Positions 13,546 through 24,922 of a stretch of DNA of 64,000 bases are shown piece by piece (position 1 is the first letter of the stretch; each line of letters opens with the position of its first letter). This DNA comes from Adineta vaga. Lineage: Eukaryota; Rotifera. The notes below the pieces were generated by a model. The model saw only the letters and a program-made list of their open reading frames with translations, did not search any database and had not been told where the DNA came from. The translations under genes were made by a program, and so were the position numbers. The stretch is taken from NCBI GenBank assembly GCA_021613535.1, contig CP075494.1:4464001-4528000 (forward strand). The letters run 5' to 3'.

Positions 13546-14201
13546 ATGAAAGATACAACAGAGTTATCCGCAATAAATACATCCAATCAAAAATATCAAT
13601 CTTATGAACCATTACAACCGATCAAAGATCAAGAAAGATCGAGAAATGATCATATTAGAAATATAGTATCAAATCTTTTGACTGTAATTAGTTTGATCTT
13701 TCTCATTCCTGGTCTATGGTATCCAATGATACATGCTCGTATCACTGCTTTATTAAATACAGTTACAGTAGCAGATCAAACACGAAGTATTTTAACAACA
13801 ATTTCCTATCTATTCGAACATAAAGCATATATTCCTGGAACGTTAATTGCTATCTTTTCAGTTGTTGTTCCATTTGCTAAAGCAATTCTATTATTATTGA
13901 TGAAGTAAATATATGATTATATTTAGTTGAATTAATAATAAAATTGTATATTTTTAGTATATCAAAGAGTGCACGATATAATTATACAGTATATACAATT
14001 GTTCGTGATTGGGGTAAATGGAGTATGGCAGATGTTTTTGTTACAGCTGTTTTTCTTTCATATCTGTCAACAACAGTAGTAGCTAATATTGAAGCAACCT
14101 TACTTCCAGGATTCTATTGTTTTTTAGTTTATTGTATTGTTTCTCTATTAGCTGTACAAGTGATGGTTCCACCATCAATGCTAGAAATCGAAAGACAATG
14201 A
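13546..14201 (+). CDS. PqiA-like (paraquat-inducible protein A domain) membrane protein
   Basis: Exons 13546-13904 and 13958-14201 (53-bp intron, acceptor after a T-rich tract) encode 200 aa. After a polar N-terminus of about 40 residues there are four hydrophobic segments. The pattern FLIPGLWYPM, then VVPFAKAILLLL, then KWSMADVFVTAVFLSYL (residues 140 onward) is that of the PqiA domain, where a loop K-W-S-M-x-D-V-F is typical. In bacteria PqiA works with PqiB/C in lipid transport between membranes. No PqiB partner is present here, so the function in this cell is unknown. The family is mainly bacterial with scattered protist members, so lateral acquisition followed by gain of an intron is plausible. 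The start is the first ATG of the frame. Confidence 0.75.
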
Positions 14202-14251
14202 AAGAATGTTTTAACACATGAAAATATATGACAAAGAAAATGTTTTCTTTT

Positions 14252-15005
14252 TTAACTTTGACTGACTTCATATGGTACAATTTGATCACCGTTATCTGAG
14301 CTATCTTTTTTACTTCTAGAAAAAAAGAACATCGTTAAATAAAACTATTACATCGAGTGTTGAACTTACGAATGAAAAATTTTCTTCATATCAATTGCTT
14401 TTAAAATTTCGAATAATTGATTTATAATCATGTCCATCTGAAATCAAATTTAAATCGATAGATTTTAACAATCTTTTGAAATCAAACATAATACTCACAA
14501 CGACTTTGTGCTTCTTCAACATTTTCTATCATATTTTGTATATAGGTACCAAATTCTGCTTCTCTAAAGTTTATAATTATAAATCAATATTTCAAATCTC
14601 GTTCATCAACTTACATTGAGATGAATTTCAGTTCAGCATCGTTTTCAATCTCAACATGTAATTCGTGTAAAATCAACAGATCATGTAAAACATCTAAAAA
14701 TCATTAGATAACTCAAGATTTGTTTTCGATCAATGAATAAATTTTTACTTCGATAGTTTTCAATAGAACAATTTATTATAATTCGTTGTCTAACAGTTGA
14801 AATCAACATTGGTTTACGTTGAATATTATGTACATATTCTTCAAGAAAACAAATTTCAATGATTTGTGATAGAAACTGAAACGAAATCATAGATATTTTC
14901 TTTGAAAAGAATCATATCGTTTTCTTCTACCTGAAGTTCATCTGCATATTTTGCACCATATTTTGAAAAGATATATTCAGCATCGATTGTAAAGATTGAT
15001 TCCAT
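14252..15005 (-). CDS. Unidentified small protein, six short exons
   Basis: A chain of exons can be traced on the minus strand: 15005-14931, 14875-14749, 14693-14615, 14563-14499, 14437-14370 and 14315-14252. All boundaries are GT-AG and introns are about 51-61 bp. The product would be about 158 aa, mostly helical and acidic, beginning MESIFTIDAEYIF and ending IVPYEVSQS. Codon phase is consistent across every junction except exon 4 to exon 5, where one base too many remains (478 nt in total). Either a base is surplus in the assembly, the donor is non-canonical, or that exon pair is misplaced. An upstream in-frame ATG at 15122 exists but reads through low-complexity sequence. I do not recognise the family; size and helicity would suit a subunit of a larger complex, which is speculation. 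Confidence 0.5.
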
Positions 15006-15398
15006 ATTTGTTCTATGGCAATTCAATTCATATGTTGATGTACATATATATATATGGATGATGGACAGACGTTTATGCAGCCTAATAGTCATTGAATATT
15101 TGACCTGATTGAAAAATAGCATAATGTAGAAAACAGCATGATTGGTCGTTGACTTCTAGACAATATGTATCTGAAGGTTTCATTATCTTATAAACATTCT
15201 CGTACGACGTCTGTATAATTATCCAAATATTCTTCGTTACTCTTGCGTTTCTTTTCTTTCTATATCATTGCTTTCGACTATAGATACATCGACCTTCTGT
15301 CTGTAACGTTTTTTTTTCTTCGCTTTTGGATACTATACAAAAATAATTATGCACTCCATTCTTTATATTATCTCATAGACAAACAACAATATTCAAGA
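15006..15398. other. Divergent intergenic region between the six-exon gene and the acetate transporter
   Basis: Holds a short TA run near 15043-15056 and the 5' extension of the transporter frame (15243-15398), which is poorly protein-like. No other feature is seen. Confidence 0.45.
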
Positions 15399-16073
15399 AT
15401 GTCTAATGTACTTGAAAAAGAACAATTTCTTCCACCAACAACATCAATTACCATATCCAGTGAACAATTTGATCAATTATTAAATCGTAGTACAAAATCA
15501 AATGGAATTGTTAATCCTGCTGCTCTCGGTCTTGGAGCGTTTGCATTAACAACATTCATACTTTCTGCTTTTAATGCTGGGAATTATCTGATTGATACTC
15601 GATTAGAACCAATGGTATTACCGGTCGCATTGTTCTATGGAGGATTAGCACAGTTTTTAGCTGGAATGTGGGAATTTAAATTAAATAATACATTTGGTGC
15701 AACAGCATTCACAAGTTATGGAGCATTTTGGATGTCATTTGCTGGTTATGTTCATTTCATCGTTCCGAATATAAAACGATATGGAAATGTAAACAAAGCG
15801 ACAAGTCTTTTTCTTTTAGCTTGGTTTATTTTTACAATTATTATGAATATTGCTGCTTCGAAAATATCGAAATTTTTATTTGTACTTTTTACAATTCTTA
15901 GTCTTACTTTCTTTTTATTATTTATTGGCAATTTATTTAATTTAATATTAGTAATCAATATAGGAGGATGGTTTGGAATTGTAACAGCATTTGTTGCTTG
16001 GTATGGATGTGCTGCAATTGTAATTAATTCAGCATTTAAACGACAAGCTTTACCGCTCGGTGTTTATGTTTAA
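15399..16073 (+). CDS. GPR1/FUN34/YaaH (SatP) family acetate/succinate transporter
   Basis: Single exon, 224 aa. The family moves acetate or other short carboxylates with protons, or as a channel, and is typical of bacteria, archaea and fungi. Diagnostic features are the NPAALGLGAFALTTF start of helix 1 (Asn39-Pro40-Ala41), GGLAQFLAGMWEF from residue 81, and NTFGATAFTSYGAFW after it. There are six hydrophobic helices and a polar N-terminus of about 37 residues. I chose the ATG at 15399 because it gives the usual family length; an open frame continues upstream to 15243 but is unlike the family. The gene is intronless while its neighbours are spliced. Animals generally lack this family, so acquisition from fungi or bacteria is a reasonable inference that needs a tree. 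Confidence 0.88.
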   Translation: MSNVLEKEQFLPPTTSITISSEQFDQLLNRSTKSNGIVNPAALGLGAFALTTFILSAFNAGNYLIDTRLEPMVLPVALFYGGLAQFLAGMWEFKLNNTFGATAFTSYGAFWMSFAGYVHFIVPNIKRYGNVNKATSLFLLAWFIFTIIMNIAASKISKFLFVLFTILSLTFFLLFIGNLFNLILVINIGGWFGIVTAFVAWYGCAAIVINSAFKRQALPLGVYV

Positions 16074-16182
16074 TACTGAAACTGAATTTAGCATTTTTAT
16101 TTTATTTTAGTTTTTTTTCTTATGTAGATATTTTATTAGAACACGTTTTTCAATAAATTAATCAATTCCTATCGAACACAAT

Positions 16183-17430
16183 CTATGAACTCAATGGAAA
16201 TTTTTGTACTCGATTGTTATAATAGTCAGCAACATAGAAAAATGTTTCGTTAGAATCAAGAAAAACAGCATATGGTCCATTAAGAGCATACATACCAGAA
16301 CCAGAAGTACCATTTGCATTTCCAGCTATAGTAATTCCTGTCGATGCACCTATTGACCATTTTTGTATGCGATGATTACCTGTATCAGCTACATAAATAG
16401 TACCATCGATTCGAGAAACATAAACACCTGCAGGACTATTAAGTTTATCTGTCGTTCTTCCTAACACTCCATTTATTCCAGCAACTGTTTGAGCAGGTAA
16501 ACTACCATTGAGAAATAGCTTTAGAATACGATGACGTAACGTGTCTGCCACATAGAGAAGTGACTGATCTTCATCTAGATATATATGCCGAGGTTGATTT
16601 ACTAAGGAAGAATTGACAATAAGCATTGTCGCATTAGTTTGATTTACATTCCATTGACTGATAAAACTACAGCTAACACTTGATACATAAATATTTCCTA
16701 AACTATCAACAACAACTCCATATGCATCATTGAGAGAATTTACCCATGTACATGTTCCTAATGCAGTTGACGGGACATTAATACCACTTGGTCGAATTGT
16801 TACTTGATTCTTTGTATGCCATGTTACATAAAGATTTGATAGACGATCAACAAAGAGTCCTTGTGGTTGACCTGCCATACTAATCACTGTAGCGCCTATT
16901 CGAGAACCAGGATTAAATGCTTGAACACGATTATTATTCCAATCTGCTACAAATAATGTTTCATTCGAGCTTAAAAATACATCGACTGGTCCGTTTAATG
17001 ATTGATCTCCATTACCACTTGTACCATTCGCATTTCCAGCTATTGTATAATCTGCTGTCTTATTTTGTAATGGAGGTTGTTGAATAAATATGAGAGTAGA
17101 ATCAGAATTGCTCTGTACTATTGACGCTGAAGAATAGTTTGAAAATAATTCACACGTTTTATTATTATTATTGTAACAATTCAATCCAACATATAATGGA
17201 GGTGTATTGGAGAAGAATGCATAACAGATACATTCTGAACATGTATTTCTGTATGTTATTATAGTATTAGCACTACTACTACTACTACTAGAGATATAGG
17301 ATGCATTATATATGAAACCAAGACCATTTATATATCTGACGTTAATAATAAGAATTAGTAATACCACTGTGAAAGTTGCCAACATTTTCTTTATCAAAAC
17401 AATTTTGTAATGAAAGAAAATACTGAGCAT
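16183..17430 (-). CDS. Secreted NHL-repeat beta-propeller protein
   Basis: Single exon, 415 aa from the first ATG; the ATG at 17385 (residue 16) gives a cleaner signal peptide (MLATFTVVLLILI) and may be the true start. A short Cys-containing region (CSECICYAFF) resembling the PAN/apple type is followed by at least five NHL-like repeats. Their hallmarks include LNGPVDVFL, LFVADWNNNRVQAF, LNSPAGVYV, IYVADTGNHRIQKW, YALNGPYAVFL and FYVADYYNNRVQKF. A linker TIAGNANGTSG occurs twice, suggesting internal duplication. NHL propellers mediate protein or ligand binding; extracellular members form large families in rotifers. Many N-x-S/T sites support secretion. A specific partner cannot be inferred. 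Confidence 0.85.
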   Translation of the reverse strand: MLSIFFHYKIVLIKKMLATFTVVLLILIINVRYINGLGFIYNASYISSSSSSSANTIITYRNTCSECICYAFFSNTPPLYVGLNCYNNNNKTCELFSNYSSASIVQSNSDSTLIFIQQPPLQNKTADYTIAGNANGTSGNGDQSLNGPVDVFLSSNETLFVADWNNNRVQAFNPGSRIGATVISMAGQPQGLFVDRLSNLYVTWHTKNQVTIRPSGINVPSTALGTCTWVNSLNDAYGVVVDSLGNIYVSSVSCSFISQWNVNQTNATMLIVNSSLVNQPRHIYLDEDQSLLYVADTLRHRILKLFLNGSLPAQTVAGINGVLGRTTDKLNSPAGVYVSRIDGTIYVADTGNHRIQKWSIGASTGITIAGNANGTSGSGMYALNGPYAVFLDSNETFFYVADYYNNRVQKFPLSS

Positions 17431-17787
17431 AGTTCTCTTTTTCTATTGTATATTTTAGAGATGTACTTCATTTGAGCTATCTATCAACTTTGAAGTGTGC
17501 TTTTAAATACTGTTATTTGTTGTCCGTAAAAGATGAACTGTAAAGCACTCAATTTTTTTCTTTTTAATATTTTATTAATAAAACGAGTGACAATGCAAGT
17601 AGAAAGTACGTTCTTCAAGCTCAACAGGATTTTTAAAAGTAATGAAGGATGAGAATAAACGGTGCACATATTGTTCATGAGCGACGCTGGAACGTTCATA
17701 ATAATAGTTGTTAGAGCAGTCCGAAGCGTCATAATAGACGTAAAATTATGAGGGTATAGAATGCAAAATATATTATTGTCAGAGTTT
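17431..17787. other. Intergenic stretch before the telomere-like array
   Basis: No coding signal on either strand; the minus-strand ORF here is low complexity (HTHTHT from the G/T array read in reverse). Confidence 0.5.
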
Positions 17788-17807
17788 TGGGTGTGGGTGT
17801 GGGTGTG
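17788..17807. repeat. Short (TGGGTG)n array resembling the bdelloid telomere repeat
   Basis: Three copies of TGGGTG plus TG. The hexamer is a rotation of TGTGGG, reported as the telomeric repeat of bdelloid rotifers. It lies exactly where coding similarity of the adjacent TPR remnant begins. Short arrays like this can be interstitial scars of telomere addition or microsatellites; which applies cannot be told from 20 bp. Confidence 0.6.
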
Positions 17808-18176
17808 CGAGATATGATCGATAATTTTGATGATTTTTTCAAAAATATTTCTTCTCAAAGAAACATTCAACTTACATTCGAAGAAAAAGAACGATTTTCG
17901 ATGAAACTGAAATGTATCGATATTTCTCTCAAATCTTTCCAGAGATTACAAGGTTACTTACCATCATCTTCTAATGCAACCATCTTTAAGTGTTTCTAAG
18001 CGAAGAAGGTATACATGAATCACCACTTTTAACATTAGGTTATTTTCTTTGACAAACTGGTGAATATGATAAAGCAAATATTTTCTATTCAATAATATTA
18101 AAAGAACAGTCATCATTAGATAAATCTTTATTAGAACTTATTTATAATAATATCGGTCTTTTATATATTGATCAAG
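17808..18176 (+). pseudogene. TPR-protein remnant, 5'-truncated and broken
   Basis: Plus-strand coding similarity starts right after the telomere-like array (DMIDNFDDFFKNISSQ, then FEEKERFSMKLKCIDISL). A +1 shift near 17990 moves to the frame SEEGIHESPLLTLGYFL. A TGA at 18050-18052 follows, then QTGEYDKANIFYSIIL and LIYNNIGLLYIDQ, which is a TPR unit. The last codons end at a plausible splice donor (G|GTATGT at 18176), but no downstream exon is found before the next gene. It belongs to the same broad TPR family as the remnant at 2998-3620. Confidence 0.6.
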
Positions 18177-18507
18177 GTATGTATATTTCTGTGAAAATAA
18201 TTGGATAGCACACTAATGAAGAAGAGAAACATATTCACTCTCTACTCGTCCTTTTGTTTGTTTAATAGTGCATTATATTCAGTAACACACACTCTCGCTA
18301 ATATGTAAGAATATATTTCTTTTATGAATATAAAGCTAACTTCTAAAAGAATTTTTCAATCATTAGAAATACCGCACCTTTCACTCAGTGAATATTTTAT
18401 ATATATATACATATCATTAATGAAATATAGTTATTGGAAGATAAAAGTAGCATGATATTATAAAACAGTTCTATTTTGACGTCCATTCTTCATGAAACTC
18501 TTTGACA
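18177..18507. other. Intergenic stretch upstream of the FG-GAP gene
   Basis: AT-rich, with a TA run near 18399-18412. Nothing else recognised. Confidence 0.45.
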
Positions 18508-19925
18508 ATGACATGTCGAATTTTGTTATTCGTAATGATGATAATGGCATCGTCAACTTCGCAAAATATTCGATCAATACTATTTTCTAAATCAAACAAC
18601 ATGATGTATCAATGTGTTGATGCATGTTGTTCATCTCCTACAATGATTACCGTTTCGACAATTAGATATTGTCAAATAGCTTGTTTATCTGATACTATGT
18701 GTCGCACAGTGACATTCGATTCAACTAGCAATAAATGTCAATTATTTACTGATAGTGTCATTGAACATGGCAATATGTTCGTACAAATAAATGTTGTTAC
18801 TATGATTGTTACTGATGGCAGATCAGAAGGGGCCAGTAAGTAAAAATGGAAAGTGTTTTTCGAGAGAAGATATTTTTTTTGTATTTGATAGGTGGCAATA
18901 TTGTATTTATTCCTGAAGCATCTTTAGGAACTGGTTCTGCTCCTAGTGGATTGGCAATAATGGATGTTAATAGCGATAATAAACTTGATGTCATCGTTAC
19001 AAATTTTATGGATGATAACGTTGTAGTTCTGTTTAATGATGGTACTGGTAATTTTTCTTCTTCAACTGGTTATTCAGTTGGTTCTCATCCAAATTTAGTA
19101 GTTACTGGATATATAAATAACGATGATAAACCTGATCTTGTTGTTCACAATCAAGGTTGGGCTAATCTTAGTCTACTTCTCAATACTGGTAATGGTACAT
19201 ATGTTCATCAAACTACACTCTACACGAATTCTGATTCACAATCGATGGCAATTATTGATGTGAACAATGACAATGAACAAGATATTGTTGTTGCAAACAT
19301 GGGCTTGAATAACATTGGTATTTTTTTTAATACAGGTAACGGTTCTTTTCTAGGACAAACCACGTATCCGACTGGTAGTGAACCATGTTCAATGTCAGTT
19401 GTTGATATAAATAATGACAGTTTACCTGATCTTATTGTTGCAAATCGATATTCAAACAACATCGGTGTTCTATTAAACATTGGCAATGGCAATTTTTCTT
19501 CTCAAATGACTTTCATAACAGGAAGTCATCCATGTTCAATTGCAGTCGCCGATTTGAATGGTGATACTAAACCCGATATCACCGTTGCAAACTGTGATTC
19601 AGATACTATCAGCATTCTTTTCAACAATGGTAGTGGCAATTTTCTCGATCAAATTACATATCCGACAAGTTCAGGTCCAACCGCAGTTTCAGTCATCGAC
19701 ATCAATAACGATAACAAGCTCGATATTATTGTCGTCAATATAAATGTAAACAATGTTGGTGTTCTACTGAATAATGGTAATGGTACTTTTCTCAATCAAA
19801 CTACTTATCAAGTTGGAGCCATTCCATTTTTGTTAGCTGTAGTTGATATTAATTACGATAACAAGGCCGATATCATTACAGTGAATCGTGGCTCAAACAA
19901 TGTCGGTATTCTGACACAATGTTAG
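18508..19925 (+). CDS. Secreted PAN-like plus FG-GAP/VCBS repeat protein
   Basis: Exons 18508-18835 and 18892-19925 (56-bp intron) give 453 aa. The N-terminus is a signal peptide followed by a Cys-rich PAN/apple-like module (YCQIACLSDTMCRTVTF). The second exon holds about seven tandem repeats with the calcium-binding pattern DVNSDNKLDVIV, DINNDSLPDLIVANR or DLNGDTKPDITVAN, each followed by a strand of the type IGVLLNxGNGxF. This is the FG-GAP/VCBS beta-propeller seen in integrin alpha chains and many bacterial surface proteins. A role in adhesion or binding is inferred. The start is the first ATG before the signal peptide. The gene ends about 100 bp from the 3' end of the convergent receptor gene. 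Repeats of this kind are abundant in bdelloids and could be partly of bacterial ancestry. Confidence 0.85.
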
Positions 19926-20025
19926 CATACATATTCATGAACATTATTTTATTAAGACAATACAAAGTATCTACTATCATGCTTTAGGTTCAGTTAAAAT
20001 TTGAATAAAATACAAGAGATATCTA

Positions 20026-23000
20026 TTAAGCAACTTTTTCTTCATAGTACTTTAATTGTGTGAAAAAAAGTGCACGAACTCTTTTATTAATCTGTTGTAT
20101 TGCAGCACGAAATTCGCCTCTGTAAGTTTCCGATGGTAAAACAAAAACAATAAATGTAAACATCGATGGAATAAATGAAAGAAAATAACCAATCAAATAT
20201 AGCCATGGTTGCCGTGCTGATCTCATACATCCACTAATAAATGAAATAATTAATCGTGGTAAACTTAAGATAATTAATAAACAAGGTGCAATGAGCAGAT
20301 GTCGATGTTGATCAAATTGATGTTGAAGATTTTGTTTATATGATTGATCACATTGAACACCGGCACGATTTTGAGCTAATGATAGTATTAACCAAATAGC
20401 TGAAAGAACATTGATTGAAAATGGAACTAAAAAATGAAATAATGTTAGAAATGAATTATAAATCTTCATTGATGTTGATGAATATTGAGCTAAACACCAC
20501 GTTCTTTTTTGATCTATATCGATGTCATCAGCTAATTCACGATGAAGTGGATCATGAATATGTATAAACATAAGCATCGTCACCATACCAATCATTATCC
20601 ATTTTGAAAATTGCTTACTTTTAGTCTTATTAAAACTAGTACTTTGTTTTACACTAACTGCTCTTTCAATAGCTACACATGCACTTAACCATTCGCTTAT
20701 TGCTAAAAGAACTTTCAGCATAAAATCTAATAAAATACAATGAATTTTTAGAACTAATCGATTGTTTGTTGTTGACTGTTGTGTAAGAATTAAAAACCAA
20801 AATTTATACATTAATACAATAATCATCAGTATTGAACTAATGGACGAAAGTAGAAGATAATTCCCAGTCCCGACTTGTCTTGCTTTTTCTCTTCTAAATG
20901 TCATTACTGATAAACATCCACTAATTAATCCAATAATAAACATAATTGTGAGAATAGTAATACTAATCTGAATAATGAATGGTTGTCGATGAACTGAAAC
21001 ATTTGGTTGAATATGATATCCAAGTATAGGATCAAGTGAAAACATGTAAGATGAAGTTGAATATTGACATCGTTCACCGTAAAAACAATCTTGACATATA
21101 CAAGAGAATTTTGTTGGACATGATTTACCATCGTAAATACATTGACCACGACCTTTACATACATTATTAGCTCTACAATCATAATTTGCTGTAAAATTAA
21201 AAAAAAAACAATTGGAAAAACGATTCACATCACAAATACACATGAGATTTTCATCATGATCACGAAAACATTTCAATTGAGAATATTTTCGACATAAGAA
21301 TGGATAATATTTCACTCGTCGAAGAGGTTTGTATTGTAAATATGTCTCATTCAGAAGTTCTTTTATATGATGACAACGATGTTTCAATTGAACTTCTGTG
21401 GAAATATCTTCTGAAGAGAGATATTTTTCTCGAAGAATAGCTAAATAATATTCATGATATGACATTTGAATAAAAAGAATGTTGAATGGTTTTACTGCAT
21501 AAAGTTTTATATATTTTTGATCAAATGGAATCTTTTTTAATGAGACTACTCTTTCAGGAATCGAGTTTTGAAATGCTGTAATTAAATTTACGTATAAAAA
21601 TGTTGTGGCTAAGTTGAATATGCTATTAAAATGAATAACAATTTGTACATTTCGATTCTGACATCGTTCACCAGAATATTCTTGTGAACATAGGCATGTA
21701 AATGTTGTTAGACCAATGCGATCATCATTTGGAATACACAATCCATTATGTTGACATGGATTGTTCGATGGATGACAAATTGGATGTTTGACATAACACA
21801 ATGAACCAAGTTTATGTATGGGACAAACACATATTGATGAACTAAGACATATAGAATCCTTTGCGCAAGAACATTCATAAGTAATATTGCAAAAGGTACC
21901 TGAGTATCCTTGATCACAATAGCAAAAGAATGACGAGTTTTTATTGATATATCGCGTACATTTACCATGTAATCCACATGAGAGAAGACATGATTGTTGA
22001 TAATCATATTCTTGTGGAATATGTAACTGAGTAGCTATTCGATTTACTGGTAAGAAGTGAAATGGTATAGATAAATGCCAACTACCCCAATAGGTTAACA
22101 TCTTCTTTTCATATAAATCAATTCGAATTGAATAATTACTTGTTAACGATTTTGGTCGATCTGGATAGAGTAGATAAAGATTATACTTTGAAGAACAATC
22201 ACGAGTTGGTAAATAAAGAATTTGTTCATAATACGGTGTAATAGATCCATAATGATCAATAAGCATGATTATGATTTGAAAGATAACAAAAGAAGATGTT
22301 GCACTATACCAGGTAAATTTAAGTGTTAAACTAATACGTTGACTTTGCCATTGACATCGATCACCAAAGTATTGCGGTGGACATAAACATTGTTTCCTTT
22401 TATTTGGACCATCAAGTACGAGAATACCACGAAAACAATATAATTCGAATCCCAAAGCACAGCGCGTATCTGATTGTTGACCTATTGGAGTGATCATTGT
22501 TGTAGAAATCGTTTGCAATGGATAGATTCATTGACGGTGTTGGATAATAACCTAGTTCATTACTTGTAAAAAATTCTGTTGTTAATTGACTTTGATATCC
22601 TCTGAGACGACAAACACGTTCTTTAGTTTGCAAATGTTCTACCAATTGTGGACGACTAGATATCTGTTTTGGAAACTGATGAGAACAATCATTTTCTTGG
22701 TTTGTTGTCATTTCAAAATCACCATCAATACGACAAAGATGATTATATGTAAGGCATTGAACATCTTTCCAAGATAGATATTGATCACTAATGTTCGATG
22801 TTTCATTGTAAAAATATATTTGACGAAATAGTGTTCTATTTTGGCAAGGAGCAAGATATTTATCGTATAAATGATTTTTGGATAGGCACATAGTTTCTCC
22901 ACGGGGTGAAACCTGACATTCATATTCATTAAAAGGACATACTGAATTTGAACAATTGAGCTCATCATTTCCATCCAAACAATGAAATTCATAATCACAA

Positions 23001-24922
23001 CGTGTATAAGGATTCGAACAGGGCCACCAATCGCAATCCGTCTCATCAGTCTCTTGACCTTGCAAAAATTGTTCAAATAGAGTGATTCCAAGATTACATA
23101 ACTCTGGAAAGAGCTCCGAAATTCGTATTTCTGTTTGTTTTGGTTGTTTTTCTTGATAAGAATTAATTAATTCATCCTCCCAATAGTAGCAATCCGAATA
23201 ACCATTCCGAACACGATTCTTAGAAATACATTTCATCGATTCATTACAATAAAAATACGATGAATTTCGACATGATTTTTCTGTACCCATTTTCAAACAA
23301 ATGTCACGAGCTATAGAAAGTAATTGTGCAGCCGTATAAAAATCTCGCATTACAGTCGTTCCAGTTAGACTTGACGGATTGAAACATACGAGGCCATCAA
23401 TGAGTGGAACATTTATTACATATACTAATAATACTGGACATTTTGTCTCATTAAAACATACAAAATCAGGTGCAATATTATCTTTGAATCTGTCCGTGGA
23501 TCGATTAGTAAAATAAACAAATTGAAAGAAATCAAGAAAAATCGGACGAGCAGGTAATACCAACCAGTCAAACATACAATATTCAGACAAAGGTGGACAA
23601 TCTCTATTCGATACATCATTGATAGTTGAATTAGATCGTGTACTAGTATTTGGTGCAAGTATATGTCCACAATTTATATACCAAGAATTTGAGACTATCG
23701 ATTGATGTTGAGTGTCAGTAGGTTTAAATAAACCTAAAATATTTGTAATAAGAAAGTGAAATCTATCATAATACTTTATTATCCTTATTCACTCATTCAC
23801 TCACGTCTATTAAGAAGAAATAAATTATTTTTCCTTACTTTGATCGAATGTTCCTCGAAGATGAAGTGCACAATCGAATGCTTGTTGGCAATTGATATTC
23901 GGAATATGATTCAATGACGTAAGCATAACTCGAATAAATTCTCGATCTCTTAAATTCATGCAATAAGTTTTCTCGTTTGGTAATTGAACACCATAAAGAT
24001 ATTGACCGTCACCACATTGAAAATTAGCAGGATATCGGCTAGTGCGTTCTTGATATTGAAATGTTGAGTGGTGCCAACATTCATTATCTCCACCGGTATA
24101 CATTACTGCGAACTTCTCATCTGTATCATCGAGACAATCAGATTCTAATGGATTATCATCTTTCAATGATAATGAAATACATTGACCACCATAATGACAT
24201 CGAAATTCATTTTCTTCACATTGACTGAATTCCAATTGCTCACACCATTGTTCATCTTCTCCACTTTCACAATCATTTAATCCATCACAAATCTGACGCC
24301 AATTCAAACACATTGGCCATAATTCATTATTACAACTAGATAAAAATCGATAGCACGTACCATGAATCAGATCACTAATCTTATATCTATGAATATAGAA
24401 CGTTACTTCAATGATATCTTCGAATGATACCGATACGTTATGGTTAAATCTATATTGACAAAACGAACCAAACCAAGGTGTTGAACAGTTATAAAATACA
24501 TCTGAACTATTTTCATCTCTTTCATATTTTTCCACAACATCCATAGGTGCAAACCATGCCAATAGTTGATTACTAGTTATACCTTGTTGTTTCAATTGAC
24601 TAAATGTAATTATGTTCACTATATTTTCACTCGATTTGTATGAAATAGCTTCTCGTTTAATATCTTTAACAAGATCATTATCAGGTCGACGACAGTATGG
24701 AACTGACTGAAGACTTGAACTACCATATTTCTCTTTATAGTTTTCGTTGTTCACAAAATGTGCATGGAGACAATCATATGCGGGATAAGATATTCGATTA
24801 ATATCAGAATGATATAATGAATAACGAGTATTCACTAAAGCACACGAGGAAAACGCTAAAACGATGCATAAAATTATCATAGTAAATGTAATATTCTGCT
24901 GATAAAAAGTGAGTTTTCTCAA
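20026..24922 (-). CDS. Giant LDLa/EGF-domain seven-transmembrane receptor (paralogue of 8002-13186), one frameshift
   Basis: Exons 24922-23839 and 23733-20026 (105-bp intron) give about 1596 codons. A signal peptide or anchor is followed by LDLa modules (CLNWRQICDGLNDCESGEDE, then CHYGGQCISLSL), a long Cys-rich region with more LDLa-like motifs (CDYEFHCLDGNDELNC), EGF-like modules (CFCDQGYSGTFC-type) and a C-terminal 7TM domain. The 7TM part has an AIERAV motif after helix 3, a position equivalent to the E/DRY box. One surplus base near 22515 shifts the frame between SMNLS and QTIST; no intron fits. Intron positions differ from the plus-strand paralogue, so the duplication is not recent. Ligand and G-protein partner are unknown. 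It may be functional if the shift is an assembly error. Confidence 0.75.

Noticed and set aside
17484-17870. Minus-strand ORF with HTHTHT stretch
   Set aside because: It is the reverse reading of the G/T array and the TPR remnant.
8002-24922. The inverted receptor pair as an assembly palindrome
   Set aside because: The two genes differ in sequence, length and intron positions and have different genes between and beyond them, so it is not a mirrored contig artefact.
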